A DNA stretch of 64,000 nucleotides from positions 1,301,501-1,365,500 of the forward strand of contig NZ_CP058983.1 of the NCBI RefSeq assembly GCF_019278465.1. The letters are read 5' to 3'. The translations under genes were made by a program, and so were the position numbers. Of this stretch, positions 36,593-45,965 are shown one piece after another (the first letter of the stretch is position 1; the number at the start of each line of letters is the position of its first letter). The DNA is from Tenacibaculum sp. AHE14PA (GTDB lineage Bacteria; Bacteroidota; Bacteroidia; Flavobacteriales; Flavobacteriaceae). Below the pieces are notes generated by a model, which was not told where the DNA came from, did no database searches, and saw only the letters and a program-made list of their open reading frames with translations.

Positions 36593-36876
36593 TGAAAAAC
36601 AAAATTAATACAGTTTTAGGTTTAATTCAAATGGTATTATCTGTTTACTGGATATATCAAATGATTTTACTTTATTATAAATATCATTATACAGATATTC
36701 TTTTTGCTTTTATGTATCCAAATTGGGTTCTATTTTTAAATGTATTATTAAGTGTTATAAACTTATACTTTGGAATAAAATTAATGAACGGAAAAATATC
36801 CAATAACCAAAGTTACTTGACAATGGTAGTTTTAATAACCATTGGAGGATTAATAAATATTTTTAGTGTTGCCTAA
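36592..36876 (+). CDS. Small multi-pass membrane protein (cassette C16)
   Basis: 94 aa with about three hydrophobic segments (INTVLGLIQMVLSVYWIYQM, NWVLFLNVLLSVINLYFGI, YLTMVVLITIGGLINIF). It overlaps the preceding stop (taATGa), so the two genes are translationally coupled and form a two-gene cassette. No family is recognised. Confidence 0.65.
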   Translation: MKNKINTVLGLIQMVLSVYWIYQMILLYYKYHYTDILFAFMYPNWVLFLNVLLSVINLYFGIKLMNGKISNNQSYLTMVVLITIGGLINIFSVA

Positions 36877-36888
36877 AATAAAAACGTG

Positions 36889-37019
36889 CTACAACAACGT
36901 GTATAATTAATGCTTGCTTTTGTACTTCATTCAAAAATAATCTATCTTAACATCTGATTTGTTTCAGTTGAAAATCCTAACAGATTTTCGCCGCACAAAT
37001 CATACACAAACCGTTGCCA
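36889..37019 (+). repeat. attC-like site 16
   Basis: R'' gtgctacaac exactly complements the C16 start gttgtagcac. R' gttgccagta at 37013 opens C17. GTGTATAATTAATGC / CAAATCATACAC arms. Confidence 0.85.
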
Positions 37020-37065
37020 GTAAGTGAGGACGAGGAACACACATTTGAAAATCGAAAAATAAAAT

Positions 37066-37677
37066 ATGAAATATCTAATCTGCTTTGGACTATTAATAAG
37101 TAGTTTATTATGTAATAGTCAAACGAGAGAGAAAGGAAATATCGAATTAACACCAATAATTGGATATAGTGATTCTTACCAATTAGACTCATTCCTTTTT
37201 GGCTCATCATCAGTTTCTGAAATTCAATTAGGAATTTATGGGAATTATTTTTTTAATAACAGATGGAGTTTGCGCACAGGTTTGTTATATCAAAAAATGG
37301 GAACTAACAATGTTGACTTTTCAATTTTTACGAATGAATATTCCGAAAGAACAAATTACATTACTGTTCCTGTTACTGTAAATTATCATTTTGGAGCAAA
37401 ACGTAACTGGTACGTGAATTATGGAATAGGTGTCGGATTTTTGACTAATGCTGAAGCAAATTATAATGACGGAAATGGATTTGTTGACATAAATAACTTG
37501 GCAAATTTAACTCAATTTGGTATTAATGGAGGAATTGGATATAAATTCAAAATATCGCCTAACCTTTTAATAGTCGTTGAAAATTCTAATCTAATTGGAC
37601 TAACGGACACTACCGAACAAAGAGGTGGAAAGAATTTTTATATGAGTTTTAATATTGGTGCTGTTTTTAAAATTTAA
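37066..37677 (+). CDS. Outer-membrane beta-barrel protein (cassette C17)
   Basis: 203 aa. A signal peptide (MKYLICFGLLISSLLCNSQ) is followed by about eight amphipathic strands with aromatic girdles, e.g. FFNNRWSLRTGLLYQKMG and GINGGIGYKFKISPNLLIVV. It resembles the OMP_b-brl/PorT-like barrels common in Bacteroidota. Function is unknown; surface or phage-receptor roles are possible. Confidence 0.8.
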   Translation: MKYLICFGLLISSLLCNSQTREKGNIELTPIIGYSDSYQLDSFLFGSSSVSEIQLGIYGNYFFNNRWSLRTGLLYQKMGTNNVDFSIFTNEYSERTNYITVPVTVNYHFGAKRNWYVNYGIGVGFLTNAEANYNDGNGFVDINNLANLTQFGINGGIGYKFKISPNLLIVVENSNLIGLTDTTEQRGGKNFYMSFNIGAVFKI

Positions 37678-37704
37678 AAATAGAAAGTACGAATTAACAC
37701 CTAC

Positions 37705-37836
37705 TGGCAACACCGTATATAATTTATTACTAGTTCTAGCCTACTTACGAAAATCCTCTCGGATTTTCTATTCGGTTTTTATTTGCTAACTTTAGTGCTT
37801 AAAACACGCAACAAACCATATACAAACACGTTGGCA
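37705..37836 (+). repeat. attC-like site 17
   Basis: R'' tactggcaac exactly complements the C17 start gttgccagta. R' gttggcaaac at 37830 opens C18. Confidence 0.92.
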
Positions 37837-37846
37837 AACATATAAG

Positions 37847-38302
37847 ATGACTCTAACAAATAAGGAAGAATACGGTCAAATTAAACTAACCTCTAAAAAA
37901 ATTATTAAGGTTATTGGCGGATTAAATCCATTAGAATTAAATTCTTCTGACTTGTTAGTTATTGGCGAATTTACAACCGCGAATGGACCATTTATTGACG
38001 ATTGGTTTCTGACATTAATAACAGAAAATGAATGGATTGAAATTCCAATGTATACCGACGGAATGACGGAATTCTTAACTGATTTAGGGAAAAAACTTAA
38101 TGCGGATTTAAATGCTCAATTGACAAATATTACGGATTGGAAAACTCGAATTATGTATCCGACTGAATTTAAAGAAAAAGAACTTTACGTAGTCGAGGAC
38201 AAAATACCAAATTCGTTTTTAGGGAACGTTAAAAGACAAATAACAGGCGGAAAGTCGATAAGAAAATTAACTCCCGAAATAATAAAACTTTTAGAAAAAT
38301 AA
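37847..38302 (+). CDS. Unknown cytoplasmic protein (cassette C18)
   Basis: 151 aa starting ATG 37847, 17 bp after the cassette GTT. It shows an alpha/beta composition with NGPFIDDWFLTLIT and a YTDGMTEFLTDLGKKL helix. No signal peptide, membrane segment or recognised family. Single plus-strand gene filling its cassette. Confidence 0.6.
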   Translation: MTLTNKEEYGQIKLTSKKIIKVIGGLNPLELNSSDLLVIGEFTTANGPFIDDWFLTLITENEWIEIPMYTDGMTEFLTDLGKKLNADLNAQLTNITDWKTRIMYPTEFKEKELYVVEDKIPNSFLGNVKRQITGGKSIRKLTPEIIKLLEK

Positions 38303-38310
38303 AATACGTT

Positions 38311-38443
38311 TGCCAACACCGTATAAAAAAAATTGCTAGTTTTAGCTAAACCAAAGTTAGTTGCTCGTTTGCTAGCTTCTGATTTTCCTTCGGAAAATCC
38401 TCGCACACAAACACGCAACTTTCCTTATACATAAACGTTACCA
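38311..38443 (+). repeat. attC-like site 18
   Basis: R'' gtttgccaac exactly complements the C18 start gttggcaaac. R' gttaccatac at 38437 opens C19. Hairpin GATTTTCC / GGAAAATC. Confidence 0.92.
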
Positions 38444-38456
38444 TACATACCCAAAA

Positions 38457-38933
38457 ATGCCGAGAATTGAACTTCAAACTGAAATAAAAGCCGAAAGAAA
38501 TATAGTATTTGACCTTTCGCGAAGTATCGATTTACATAAAATTTCGACTGAACATACGAATGAAGAAGCAATCGCTGGAAAAACAAGCGGATTAATCGGA
38601 ATGAACGAAAGCGTAACTTGGAGAGCAAAACACTTTGGAATTTATCAAAATCTGACTTCCAAAATCACGGAATATGACCGACCAAAATACTTTGCGGACG
38701 AAATGGTAAAAGGAGCTTTCAAAAAATTCAAACACGAACACCACTTTGCGGAATTGAATGGCGGAACTTTGATGACTGACTTTTTTGATTATCAATCACC
38801 TTTTGGAATTGTAGGTAAAATAGCTGACAAGCTGTTTCTTAAAAAATATATGACTAAATTACTAACTGAACGGAATCGAATTGTAAAGCAGTTTGCGGAA
38901 TCTGAAAGGTGGAAAGAAGTAATAACTGAATAA
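38457..38933 (+). CDS. SRPBCC-fold ligand-binding protein (cassette C19)
   Basis: 158 aa. IELQTEIKAERNIVFDLSRS at the start and the alternation of strands with FKHEHHFAELNGGTLMTDFF fit the START/SRPBCC fold, as in polyketide cyclase-like and CoxG-like proteins. The C-terminal helix closes the cavity. The ligand is unknown. Confidence 0.75.
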   Translation: MPRIELQTEIKAERNIVFDLSRSIDLHKISTEHTNEEAIAGKTSGLIGMNESVTWRAKHFGIYQNLTSKITEYDRPKYFADEMVKGAFKKFKHEHHFAELNGGTLMTDFFDYQSPFGIVGKIADKLFLKKYMTKLLTERNRIVKQFAESERWKEVITE

Positions 38934-38941
38934 AGTACGTA

Positions 38942-39072
38942 TGGTAACACCGTGTATAATTAATGGCTAGTTTGAGCTTGCTTACGAAAATCCTCGCGGA
39001 TTTTCTATTCGGTTTTTATTTGCTAAATTAGGTGTTTAAACACGCCACTAATCATACACATAAACGTTATGT
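38942..39072 (+). repeat. attC-like site 19
   Basis: R'' gtatggtaac exactly complements the C19 start gttaccatac. R' gttatgtgca at 39066 opens C20. Confidence 0.92.
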
Positions 39073-39105
39073 GCAAGCTGAAGAAAAATTCGAACTAACG
39101 ACAAA

Positions 39106-39621
39106 ATGACTGAACAATCAATAATAAAACAGATTGGAAAACCTGCTGAAATCGATTTACGAAAACCGAAAGCGATTGGAAGTACAGGATTTTATTTAAA
39201 GTCATTTAAAACTAAAAATCCCGAGAACGAATCTCTAAAATTGGAATCGAAATGCAACTTTGAAAAGCGAACTGGCGGAATTTTATTACGTGCGAATTAT
39301 TCCAATAAATTAACGACCATTCCCATTACAAATGAAAATATAATCGAAATTACTCTAAAGCGTGGAAAAGAAAATATTGACCCATTTTTTCTCTCGCCAA
39401 TGTGGTTTTTTTTAAAACTCGGAGTTTCTAAATTATACGCTCGATATTTTAGATTTAGACTTCACGAATATTCAATTGACCAAATGGAACTGAATATCAA
39501 AACGACTGATTATGAAATGGATTTCATTGCAAACGGATATTTATTTGAGCGACAGTTGAGTTTCTTTGAGAATTTGAATTACGGAATTAAATTAAAAACG
39601 GAAATAAAAGCCAGCACATAA
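39106..39621 (+). CDS. Unknown protein (cassette C20)
   Basis: 171 aa. Beta-rich; the segment SPMWFFLKLGVSKLYARYF is amphipathic or weakly hydrophobic. No signal peptide or known family. Its TAA stop lies within the R'' box of site 20, so gene and site overlap. Confidence 0.6.
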   Translation: MTEQSIIKQIGKPAEIDLRKPKAIGSTGFYLKSFKTKNPENESLKLESKCNFEKRTGGILLRANYSNKLTTIPITNENIIEITLKRGKENIDPFFLSPMWFFLKLGVSKLYARYFRFRLHEYSIDQMELNIKTTDYEMDFIANGYLFERQLSFFENLNYGIKLKTEIKAST

Positions 39622-39749
39622 CACCGTGCATAATTCATTAAGGTGGAATTTCCTTGCGGAATTTCCTCGCACTTTTATTATCTTTCGTTCAAATTCGGAA
39701 AAGTGCTGCGCTCTTTTCCTTAACGAAATCATGCACAAATACGTTACCA
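39616..39749 (+). repeat. attC-like site 20
   Basis: R'' agcacataac complements the C20 start gttatgtgca at 9 of 10. R' gttaccatac at 39743 opens C21. A distinct subtype with GTGCATAATTCATTAAGG / CCTTAACGAAATCATGCAC arms; same subtype as site 43. Confidence 0.88.
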
Positions 39750-39758
39750 TACATACGA

Positions 39759-40493
39759 ATGAAGATTTTCGGATTTAACAAAAAGCAGAAATATTCAGCA
39801 AAGGATATTTTAAAACAACTTGACAAGTGCGCGGAAGATTATACCTTTCCTATGCTTGATAATGGATATATTTATCCTGTTCATTCTAAATTGAGTGCAT
39901 ACAGAGATGACAAACGTTGGGCTTTAATAATTGAAGTAATCGGATTTAATTATCGCGGTGGTGGACACGATGGAATTAGTAATTGTTTGCATATTTTTGG
40001 AAACTGTATTGACATAAAACCAGGAACTAACAATTCAAATTTTTTATATTTTACAGATAATAGTTCTGATTTTCCAACTTTCGATGAAGAATATCTTGAA
40101 AGTTTAAATCCAAATGCCAAAACTATGGTATTGAGAGATAAAGAAATCGTCATTAATCATAATCGAGAATTCTACTCGACTAAAGAAATTGAACTTGAGG
40201 AAAAAGATAAAATTTTCGTTTGGGAATTTTTGAGAGGTTTAGAACCAGAATATAATAATGATTTTGAGGCTACCGAAAAGGAAATACGAAAACGAATTCC
40301 AACGGATTTACCGAAAATTATGGAACTGACTGAATGGAATCATCCTGACTGTGCTGATTCTGAACTTCCGAGTAAAAACGAAAATTTTAAGCAAATTTCG
40401 AAAGTTTTAGAAACTGGAAAAAAGGAATTTTATAAACCGACAAAAAAATCAAATAATCATTGGAGAAATTGGCCTGATGGAGGAACATTATAA
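39759..40493 (+). CDS. DUF7003-like protein (cassette C21)
   Basis: 244 aa from ATG 39759; an upstream in-frame start lies in the attC site and is rejected. TFPMLDNGYIYPVHSKLSAY, RWALIIEVIGFNYRGGGHDG and HIFGNCIDI match my recollection of DUF7003, of unknown function. It is cytoplasmic and acidic. The leader CATACGAATG is shared with C38. Confidence 0.65.
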   Translation: MKIFGFNKKQKYSAKDILKQLDKCAEDYTFPMLDNGYIYPVHSKLSAYRDDKRWALIIEVIGFNYRGGGHDGISNCLHIFGNCIDIKPGTNNSNFLYFTDNSSDFPTFDEEYLESLNPNAKTMVLRDKEIVINHNREFYSTKEIELEEKDKIFVWEFLRGLEPEYNNDFEATEKEIRKRIPTDLPKIMELTEWNHPDCADSELPSKNENFKQISKVLETGKKEFYKPTKKSNNHWRNWPDGGTL

Positions 40494-40504
40494 AAAAGCA
40501 CGTA

Positions 40505-40635
40505 TGGTAACACCGTGTATAATTAATGGCTTCTCCTCGCCTACTTACGAAAATCCTTGCGGATTTTCTATCTGGTATTTATTTACTAAATTTAGTGCTT
40601 GAAAACGCCACAAATCATACACAAATACGTTGTGC
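40505..40635 (+). repeat. attC-like site 21
   Basis: R'' gtatggtaac exactly complements the C21 start gttaccatac. R' gttgtgcgta at 40629 opens C22. Confidence 0.92.
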
Positions 40636-40646
40636 GTAATTAAAAA

Positions 40647-41327
40647 ATGGAACTATTTAACAACATTAGAAGTTTTTATAATAATCGAAATTCTGATAAT
40701 TGGAATTTTGCAAAGCATTATATACCAGATTTTTTTGACACAAAATTTATTGTTCATTGGGTTTATGGAATAATAGAAAATTTTCCATTTGACAAATATC
40801 CTATGAAAAACGAGACGTTTGAAGAAATGAATATACGTGTTAAAATTGAAAAAGAATTTAATGTTTTACTGAAAAAAGATGAACTTTATGAACCAATTTC
40901 AATTAAAAATCTAGCGAATAAATTTAACGTAGAGTATTCACAAAAAACGGTGGAATTAATTCCTGAAAACCCTGGAATTCACTACTTGGATGATTTAAGC
41001 ATAAGTAAGCTCAAAGAATCTTTGAAAAGACTTTCTCAAAACTCAAATCTGAATTTACTCATTTTTGAAAATGAAGAATATGATTATTATACTGCTGATT
41101 TACAAAAAGAATATACAAATATCACGTTGGAAAAATATTTTGAAATACAAGAATTATATAGTTTTCAATTGGACACCTGTTTATTTGATAATAATTTAAA
41201 CTGGTGTTTAACAACAGCTGAAAATGCACCAATTTTATTAGGCTGTAAAAAAGAATTTGAATTAGAAATTGAACAAAAAATAAATTTGGAATTATTTAAA
41301 GTTGAGAATGAACAAGAAATGTATTAA
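40647..41327 (+). CDS. Unknown cytoplasmic protein (cassette C22)
   Basis: 226 aa, ATG 40647, 18 bp after the cassette GTT. Acidic, helical N-terminus; the C-terminal half with NLNWCLTTAENAPILLGCKK looks like an immunity or SMI1-type surface but is not recognised. No membrane segment. Confidence 0.6.
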   Translation: MELFNNIRSFYNNRNSDNWNFAKHYIPDFFDTKFIVHWVYGIIENFPFDKYPMKNETFEEMNIRVKIEKEFNVLLKKDELYEPISIKNLANKFNVEYSQKTVELIPENPGIHYLDDLSISKLKESLKRLSQNSNLNLLIFENEEYDYYTADLQKEYTNITLEKYFEIQELYSFQLDTCLFDNNLNWCLTTAENAPILLGCKKEFELEIEQKINLELFKVENEQEMY

Positions 41328-41336
41328 AAAAACTAC

Positions 41337-41469
41337 GCACAACACCGTGTAAAATTAATTACTGGTTTTTAGCCAATTTACGAAAGTCCTCGCGGACTTT
41401 CTATCTGTGATTTATTTACTAATTTTAGTGCTTAAAACACGCAACTAATCTTACACAACAACGTTAGTA
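41337..41469 (+). repeat. attC-like site 22
   Basis: R'' tacgcacaac exactly complements the C22 start gttgtgcgta. R' gttagtaaaa at 41463 opens C23. Hairpin GAAAGTCC / GGACTTTC. Confidence 0.92.
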
Positions 41470-41795
41470 AAAACTTTAGAAATCACTCAGACGGAAACAA
41501 TTCTGTATTAAAATCATGAAACTTATTGTGGAATAATTCTAGTTTACAATTACCTTTTCTGTCAACACTAGAAAAATAACATTCCCAAGTTTAGAGCAAC
41601 TTTACGGAATTCTTACTCAAACGGAATTTTAAGCGTTAGCAACAACAGAACTGAACGCAAAAAATCACTCTTGCGGAATTTAGCAATTTTGCGGAGCTGA
41701 AAATCTATGCGGAATTATTTACTCAAACGTTGAATTTTGAAAATATCGGAAATCATAAAACAGAATTACTTGTCGAAAAAAACGCATTTACTAAC
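41463..41795. repeat. ORF-less repeated cassette C23 (copy 4 of 11)
   Basis: Almost identical to C6 (21428-21760) and the same length. No gene. Its attC also belongs to the same subtype as that of C6. Confidence 0.75.
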
Positions 41796-41925
41796 AACTT
41801 GTATATAAAAATTGCTTTATTTTAGCTAAACTAAATAGTTTGTGCTTTTTAATTAAGTCCAATTTTCCTGCGGAAAATTCGCCGAGCTCTTACAAAGCAA
41901 CTTTCTATACAAAAAACCGTTGTGG
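41789..41925 (+). repeat. attC-like site 23
   Basis: R'' tttactaac complements the C23 start. R' gttgtggtgc at 41919 opens C24. AATTTTCC / GGAAAATT subtype. Confidence 0.9.
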
Positions 41926-41962
41926 TGCATTTAAGAAAAACATTGAGGAAAAAAGAAAATAA

Positions 41963-42496
41963 GTGAAAGCTGAAATAATAAATCAACCTTACTCTGGCGA
42001 ATTTGAAGAACGAATTTATGACGTAGAAAACGTGTGGAATTCCCAATCTTGGACTTGGATAAAGTTTACGGACGAAAGCGGAATTGAAAAAGTCGGACAG
42101 TTTCGCGGATTTCCAAAAGACGTAAAAGTATCTAAACCAAAAAATGAAATTGTTGTTTTGACTTCTGACTGTGCATTTCGTTTGGATTCAAACGAATTGA
42201 ATATTATCGAATCGGAAAAACAAGTTGATTATGGAAACTTGGACGTAACGCCAAATGGAACTTTTATCTTTTCAGAATATAGCGACATTTATAAATTGGA
42301 AAATTCACTTTATGATATGCAAATTATCAAAAGTCCCTTTGAAATGGATATGATAGAATTTAAAGGTTGGAATGGAAATATTCTGGAATTTGAATGTACT
42401 GAAATTGCCAATTACGAAAGAAATGAAACAATGGAATTAAACACAACTAATTGGACAATAAAAATAAAAAAAACGACACCACAACACCGTGTATAA
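41963..42496 (+). CDS. Unknown protein, stop codon supplied by attC (cassette C24)
   Basis: 177 aa with GTG start at 41963. Beta-rich, with WTWIKFTDESGIEKVGQFRG and repeated short strands that suggest a beta-propeller-like or WG-type immunity fold. The reading frame continues through R'' and stops at GTA TAA inside site 24, giving the C-terminus TTPQHRV. No family is recognised. Confidence 0.55.
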   Translation: MKAEIINQPYSGEFEERIYDVENVWNSQSWTWIKFTDESGIEKVGQFRGFPKDVKVSKPKNEIVVLTSDCAFRLDSNELNIIESEKQVDYGNLDVTPNGTFIFSEYSDIYKLENSLYDMQIIKSPFEMDMIEFKGWNGNILEFECTEIANYERNETMELNTTNWTIKIKKTTPQHRV

Positions 42497-42609
42497 TTAA
42501 TGGCTAGTTCTCGCCTACTTACGAAAATCCTCGCGGATTTTCTATTCGGTTTTTATTTACTAACTTAGTTGCTTAAACACGCCACTAACCATACACAAAC
42601 ACGTTGGCA
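42479..42609 (+). repeat. attC-like site 24
   Basis: R'' acaccacaac complements the C24 start gttgtggtgc at 9 of 10. R' gttggcaact at 42603 opens C25. Confidence 0.9.
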
Positions 42610-42643
42610 ACTATTACTCACTCATAATCTGAAAAACTAAAAT

Positions 42644-43114
42644 TTGAAAGAAACTGACTTTATTAGCAAATTAGGAATTGGAGCTTTTGCATATATCTCT
42701 ATTAGTGAATTTTGTGGATTAATCGAATATTTATTTGAGAACGTTTTAATAATTTCCGGAATAAAACCTATAACGACAATTTGGTTACCTGAAATAGTGA
42801 GTCTTTTACTTTTTACAATGATCGTTATTTGGGGAATAAAAAAATACAACAGACCAATTGAAATTGACATACAAAAAACTCTGAAATCTTTAATAGCTAT
42901 ATTATTTGGAATTTTGATATTACAGTTTCTGTTCAGTTATTTAGGAACTGACTTTTTGATGGAAAAATATTCAGCAGAATTTGAGAATTATGTGAAAGGA
43001 AATAAAGGAAGTTTAATATTACGAGGTTATCTCGCATTCCTTCCAATTTTACAACTCGTTATATTGGGAATAATATTTTTGATGAATAAAAAAACAGTTG
43101 CCAACACCGTATAA
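42644..43114 (+). CDS. Multi-pass membrane protein (cassette C25)
   Basis: 156 aa with TTG start. Four hydrophobic segments are visible (GIGAFAYISISEFCGLIEYL, IVSLLLFTMIVIWGI, LIAILFGILILQFLFSYL, YLAFLPILQLVILGIIFLM). It ends NKKTVANTV with the stop inside site 25. Family unknown. Confidence 0.6.
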   Translation: MKETDFISKLGIGAFAYISISEFCGLIEYLFENVLIISGIKPITTIWLPEIVSLLLFTMIVIWGIKKYNRPIEIDIQKTLKSLIAILFGILILQFLFSYLGTDFLMEKYSAEFENYVKGNKGSLILRGYLAFLPILQLVILGIIFLMNKKTVANTV

Positions 43115-43232
43115 AAAAAATTGCTAAATTAGTGCTTCACCAAAGGCAGTTGCATTTTTATCAACTTCTGAATTTCCTTCGGAAATTCCTCGCTGACAAA
43201 ACCGCAACTTTCTTTATACAACAACGTTAGCA
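43099..43232 (+). repeat. attC-like site 25
   Basis: R'' agttgccaac exactly complements the C25 start gttggcaact. R' gttagcaaaa at 43226 opens C26. Confidence 0.92.
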
Positions 43233-43525
43233 AAAACTTTAGAAATCACTCAGGCGGAACTAATTTTGAGTTAAAAATCTTAAATTTATTATTCAATAAT
43301 TTTCTTTTCATAACATTGGAAAAATAACAAACAAAAGTTAAGAGCAACTTTACGGAATTCTAAACATTAACAACAACAGAACTGAACGCAAAAAATCACT
43401 CTAGCGGAATTTAGCAACTTTGCGGAGTTGAAAACCTTTGCGGAATTGTTTACTCAAACTCTGAATTTTGAAAATATTGAAAAACTAAAATGGAATTATT
43501 AATCGAAAAAAACGCATTTGCTAAC
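43226..43525. repeat. ORF-less repeated cassette C26 (copy 5 of 11)
   Basis: About 300 bp, with a deletion of about 20 bp relative to C28. Belongs to the subgroup starting gttagcaaaaac and containing GGCGGAACTAATTTTGAG, together with C28 and C47. No gene. Confidence 0.72.
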
Positions 43526-43655
43526 AACTTGTATATAAAAATTGCTTTATTTTAGCTAAACTAAATAGGCTGTGCTTTTTTACTAAGTCCAATTTTCCTG
43601 CGGAAAATTCGCCGAGCTCTTAAAAAGCAACTTTCTATACAAAAAACCGTTACCT
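43519..43655 (+). repeat. attC-like site 26
   Basis: R'' atttgctaac complements the C26 start at 9 of 10. R' gttacctgca at 43649 opens C27. Confidence 0.9.
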
Positions 43656-43676
43656 GCAAGCTGAAAAACCGAACTT

Positions 43677-44486
43677 ATGAAAACATATCTTTTCGCGTGG
43701 AACCCAAAAAAATGGAATTGGACAACTCTTGAGGAGAGTATTGACCAAATCGAAAAAACTGGACGAGCGAATGAAAAATGGAGTGTAATAAGTCACAAAA
43801 AGATTAAAGCTGGAGACAGAGCTTTTTTAATGCGTTTAGGACAAGAGCCGAAAGGAATAATGGGAGCTGGATTTGTTACTTCTGACCCTTTCTTATCACC
43901 TCATTGGAATGGTTCAGGAAAATTAGTCAATAGAGTAATGATTGACTTTGAAATGATTTTAAACCCAAAAGAGGAACCGTTATTAAAATTAGATTTACTT
44001 AAACAAGGAAATTTAGGAAAAGTTAATTGGACACCTCAATCTTCAGGAGTTGAAATTAATCCAGAAGTTACAGATGAACTTGAAGCACTTTGGTTTGACT
44101 TTTTAATTACTCAAAACATTAGACTAAATCCTTTCAAAGAAAACGAATCTTCGGAACAGAATGTTTACACGGAAGGAACACCAAATCAAGTACGAATAAC
44201 TAAATACGAACGAAATCCTCACGCAAGAAAGGCTTGTATCGAACATTATGGGTTATCTTGTTCAGTATGCGAATTTAATTTTGAGCAAGAATATGGAGAA
44301 TTAGGAAAAGATTTTATTCACGTACATCATTTAAAACAAGTAGCTGACATCGGAAAAGAATATAAGATTGAACCAATAAATGATTTAAGACCAGTTTGCC
44401 CAAATTGTCACGCAATGATTCATAAAAGAAAAGTACCATTTACAATTGAGGAAATAAAAGAAAAACGGAATAAAGCCATCAGGTAA
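43677..44486 (+). CDS. EVE/PUA-like plus HNH endonuclease (cassette C27)
   Basis: 269 aa. The N-terminal domain, YLFAWNPKKWNW, KKIKAGDRAFLMRLG and GIMGAGFVTSDP, resembles the EVE/PUA fold that reads modified bases. The C-terminal HNH nuclease has CSVCEFNF, FIHVHHLKQ, NDLRPVCPNCHAMIHKR with catalytic His residues and two CxxC pairs. This is the layout of modification-dependent restriction enzymes. It is the best candidate in the array for restricting phages with modified DNA. Confidence 0.85.
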   Translation: MKTYLFAWNPKKWNWTTLEESIDQIEKTGRANEKWSVISHKKIKAGDRAFLMRLGQEPKGIMGAGFVTSDPFLSPHWNGSGKLVNRVMIDFEMILNPKEEPLLKLDLLKQGNLGKVNWTPQSSGVEINPEVTDELEALWFDFLITQNIRLNPFKENESSEQNVYTEGTPNQVRITKYERNPHARKACIEHYGLSCSVCEFNFEQEYGELGKDFIHVHHLKQVADIGKEYKIEPINDLRPVCPNCHAMIHKRKVPFTIEEIKEKRNKAIR

Positions 44487-44611
44487 CACCGTATATAATT
44501 TATTGCTAGTTCTAGCCTACTTACGAAAATCCTTGCGGATTTTCTATTCGGTTTTTATTTGCTAAATTACGTGCTAAACCACGCAACAAACCATATACAA
44601 TCACGTTAGCA
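44481..44611 (+). repeat. attC-like site 27
   Basis: R'' caggtaac matches the C27 start gttacctg over 8 of 10 bases. R' gttagcaaaa at 44605 opens C28. The gene's stop overlaps the box. Confidence 0.88.
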
Positions 44612-44923
44612 AAAACTTTAGAAATCACTCAGGCGGAACTAATTTTGAGTTAAAAATCTTAAATTTATTATTCAATAATTTTCTTTTCATAACATTGGAA
44701 AAATAACAAACAAAAGTTAAGAGCAACTTTACGGAATTCTTACTCAAACGGAACTCTAAACATTGACAACAACAGAACTGAACGCAAAAAATCACTCTTG
44801 CGGAATTTAGCAACTTTGCGGAATTGAAAACCTTTGCGGAATTGTTTACTCAAACTCTGAATTTTGAAACTATTAGAAAGCTAAAAAAAGGAATTGTAAA
44901 CCGAAAAAAACGCATTTGCTAAC
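44605..44923. repeat. ORF-less repeated cassette C28 (copy 6 of 11)
   Basis: First of four copies in direct succession (C28-C31). Nearly identical to C47. A minus-strand frame (44625-44813) is conserved only because the DNA is; its composition is not protein-like. Confidence 0.75.
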
Positions 44924-45053
44924 AACTTGTATATAAAAATTGCTTTATTTTAGCTAAACTAAATAGGCTGTGCTTTTTTACTAAGTCCAATTTTCCTGCG
45001 GAAAATTCGCCGAGCTCTTAAAAAGCAACTTTCTATACAAAAAACCGTTAGTA
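44917..45053 (+). repeat. attC-like site 28
   Basis: R'' atttgctaac complements the C28 start at 9 of 10. R' gttagtaaaa at 45047 opens C29. Confidence 0.9.
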
Positions 45054-45379
45054 AAAACTTTAGAAATCACTCAGACGGAAACAATTCTGTATTAAAATCA
45101 TGAAACTTATTGTGGAATAATTCTAGTTTACAATTACCTTTTCTGTCAACACTTGAAAAATAACATTCCCAAGTTTAGAGCAACTTTACGGAATTCTTAC
45201 TCAAACGGAATTTTAAGCGTTAGCAACAACAGAACTGAACGCAAAAAATCACTCTTGCGGAATTTAGCAATTTTGCGGAGCTGAAAATCTATGCGGAATT
45301 GTTTACTCAAACGTTGAATTTTGAAAATATCGGAAATCATAAAACAGAATTACTTGTCGAAAAAAACGCATTTACTAAC
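45047..45379. repeat. ORF-less repeated cassette C29 (copy 7 of 11)
   Basis: Nearly identical to C6, C23 and C41, with a few substitutions. No gene. Confidence 0.75.
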
Positions 45380-45509
45380 AACTTGTATATAAAAATTGCT
45401 TTATTTTAGCTAAACTAAATAGGCAATGCTTTTTAATTAAGTCCAATTTTCCTGCGGAAAATTCGCCGAGCTCTTAAAAAGCAACTTTCTATACAAAAAA
45501 CCGTTGCCC
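45373..45509 (+). repeat. attC-like site 29
   Basis: R'' tttactaac complements the C29 start. R' gttgcccaca at 45503 opens C30. Confidence 0.9.
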
Positions 45510-45837
45510 ACAATAGCGGAAATCACTCAGACGGAAACAATTCTGAGTTAAAAAGCAAGAAATTAATTGTGGAATAATTTTAATTTAAATTACGTTTTTC
45601 TGTCAACACTGGAAAAATAACAATCCCAAGTTTAGAGCAACTTTACGGAATTCTTACTCAAGCGGAATTTTAAACGTTGACAACAACAGAACTGAACGTA
45701 GAAAATCACTCTTGCGAAATTTAGCAATTTTGCGGACTTGAAAATCTTTGCGGAATTGTTTACTCAAACGCTGAATTTTGAAAATGTTAGAAAGCAAAAA
45801 ATGGAATTATTAACCGAAAAAAACTACTGTGGGCAAC
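45503..45837. repeat. ORF-less repeated cassette C30 (copy 8 of 11)
   Basis: Same family body but different termini: start gttgcccaca, end tgtgggcaac. Both ends changed together, as expected if the ends are a functional pair. Confidence 0.72.
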
Positions 45838-45965
45838 AATGTGCATAATTTATTGCGGTTACAGTTTTTCCTGCGGAAAAACCTCGCAAGCGTAAAAGTC
45901 TGTGCTTTATTTATTATTTTTTCGCTAAATTTACGCAACAAACTATAAGCACAAAACCGTTGCAA
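45831..45965 (+). repeat. attC-like site 30
   Basis: R'' tgtgggcaac exactly complements the C30 start. R' gttgcaaata at 45959 opens C31. GTTTTTCC / GGAAAAAC subtype. Confidence 0.9.

Noticed and set aside
44625..44813. 62-aa minus-strand frame conserved at 44625 and 60439
   Set aside because: The two are identical only because the ORF-less cassette copies are near identical. Other copies break the frame and the composition (many C, F, L, S) is that of antisense to A-rich DNA.
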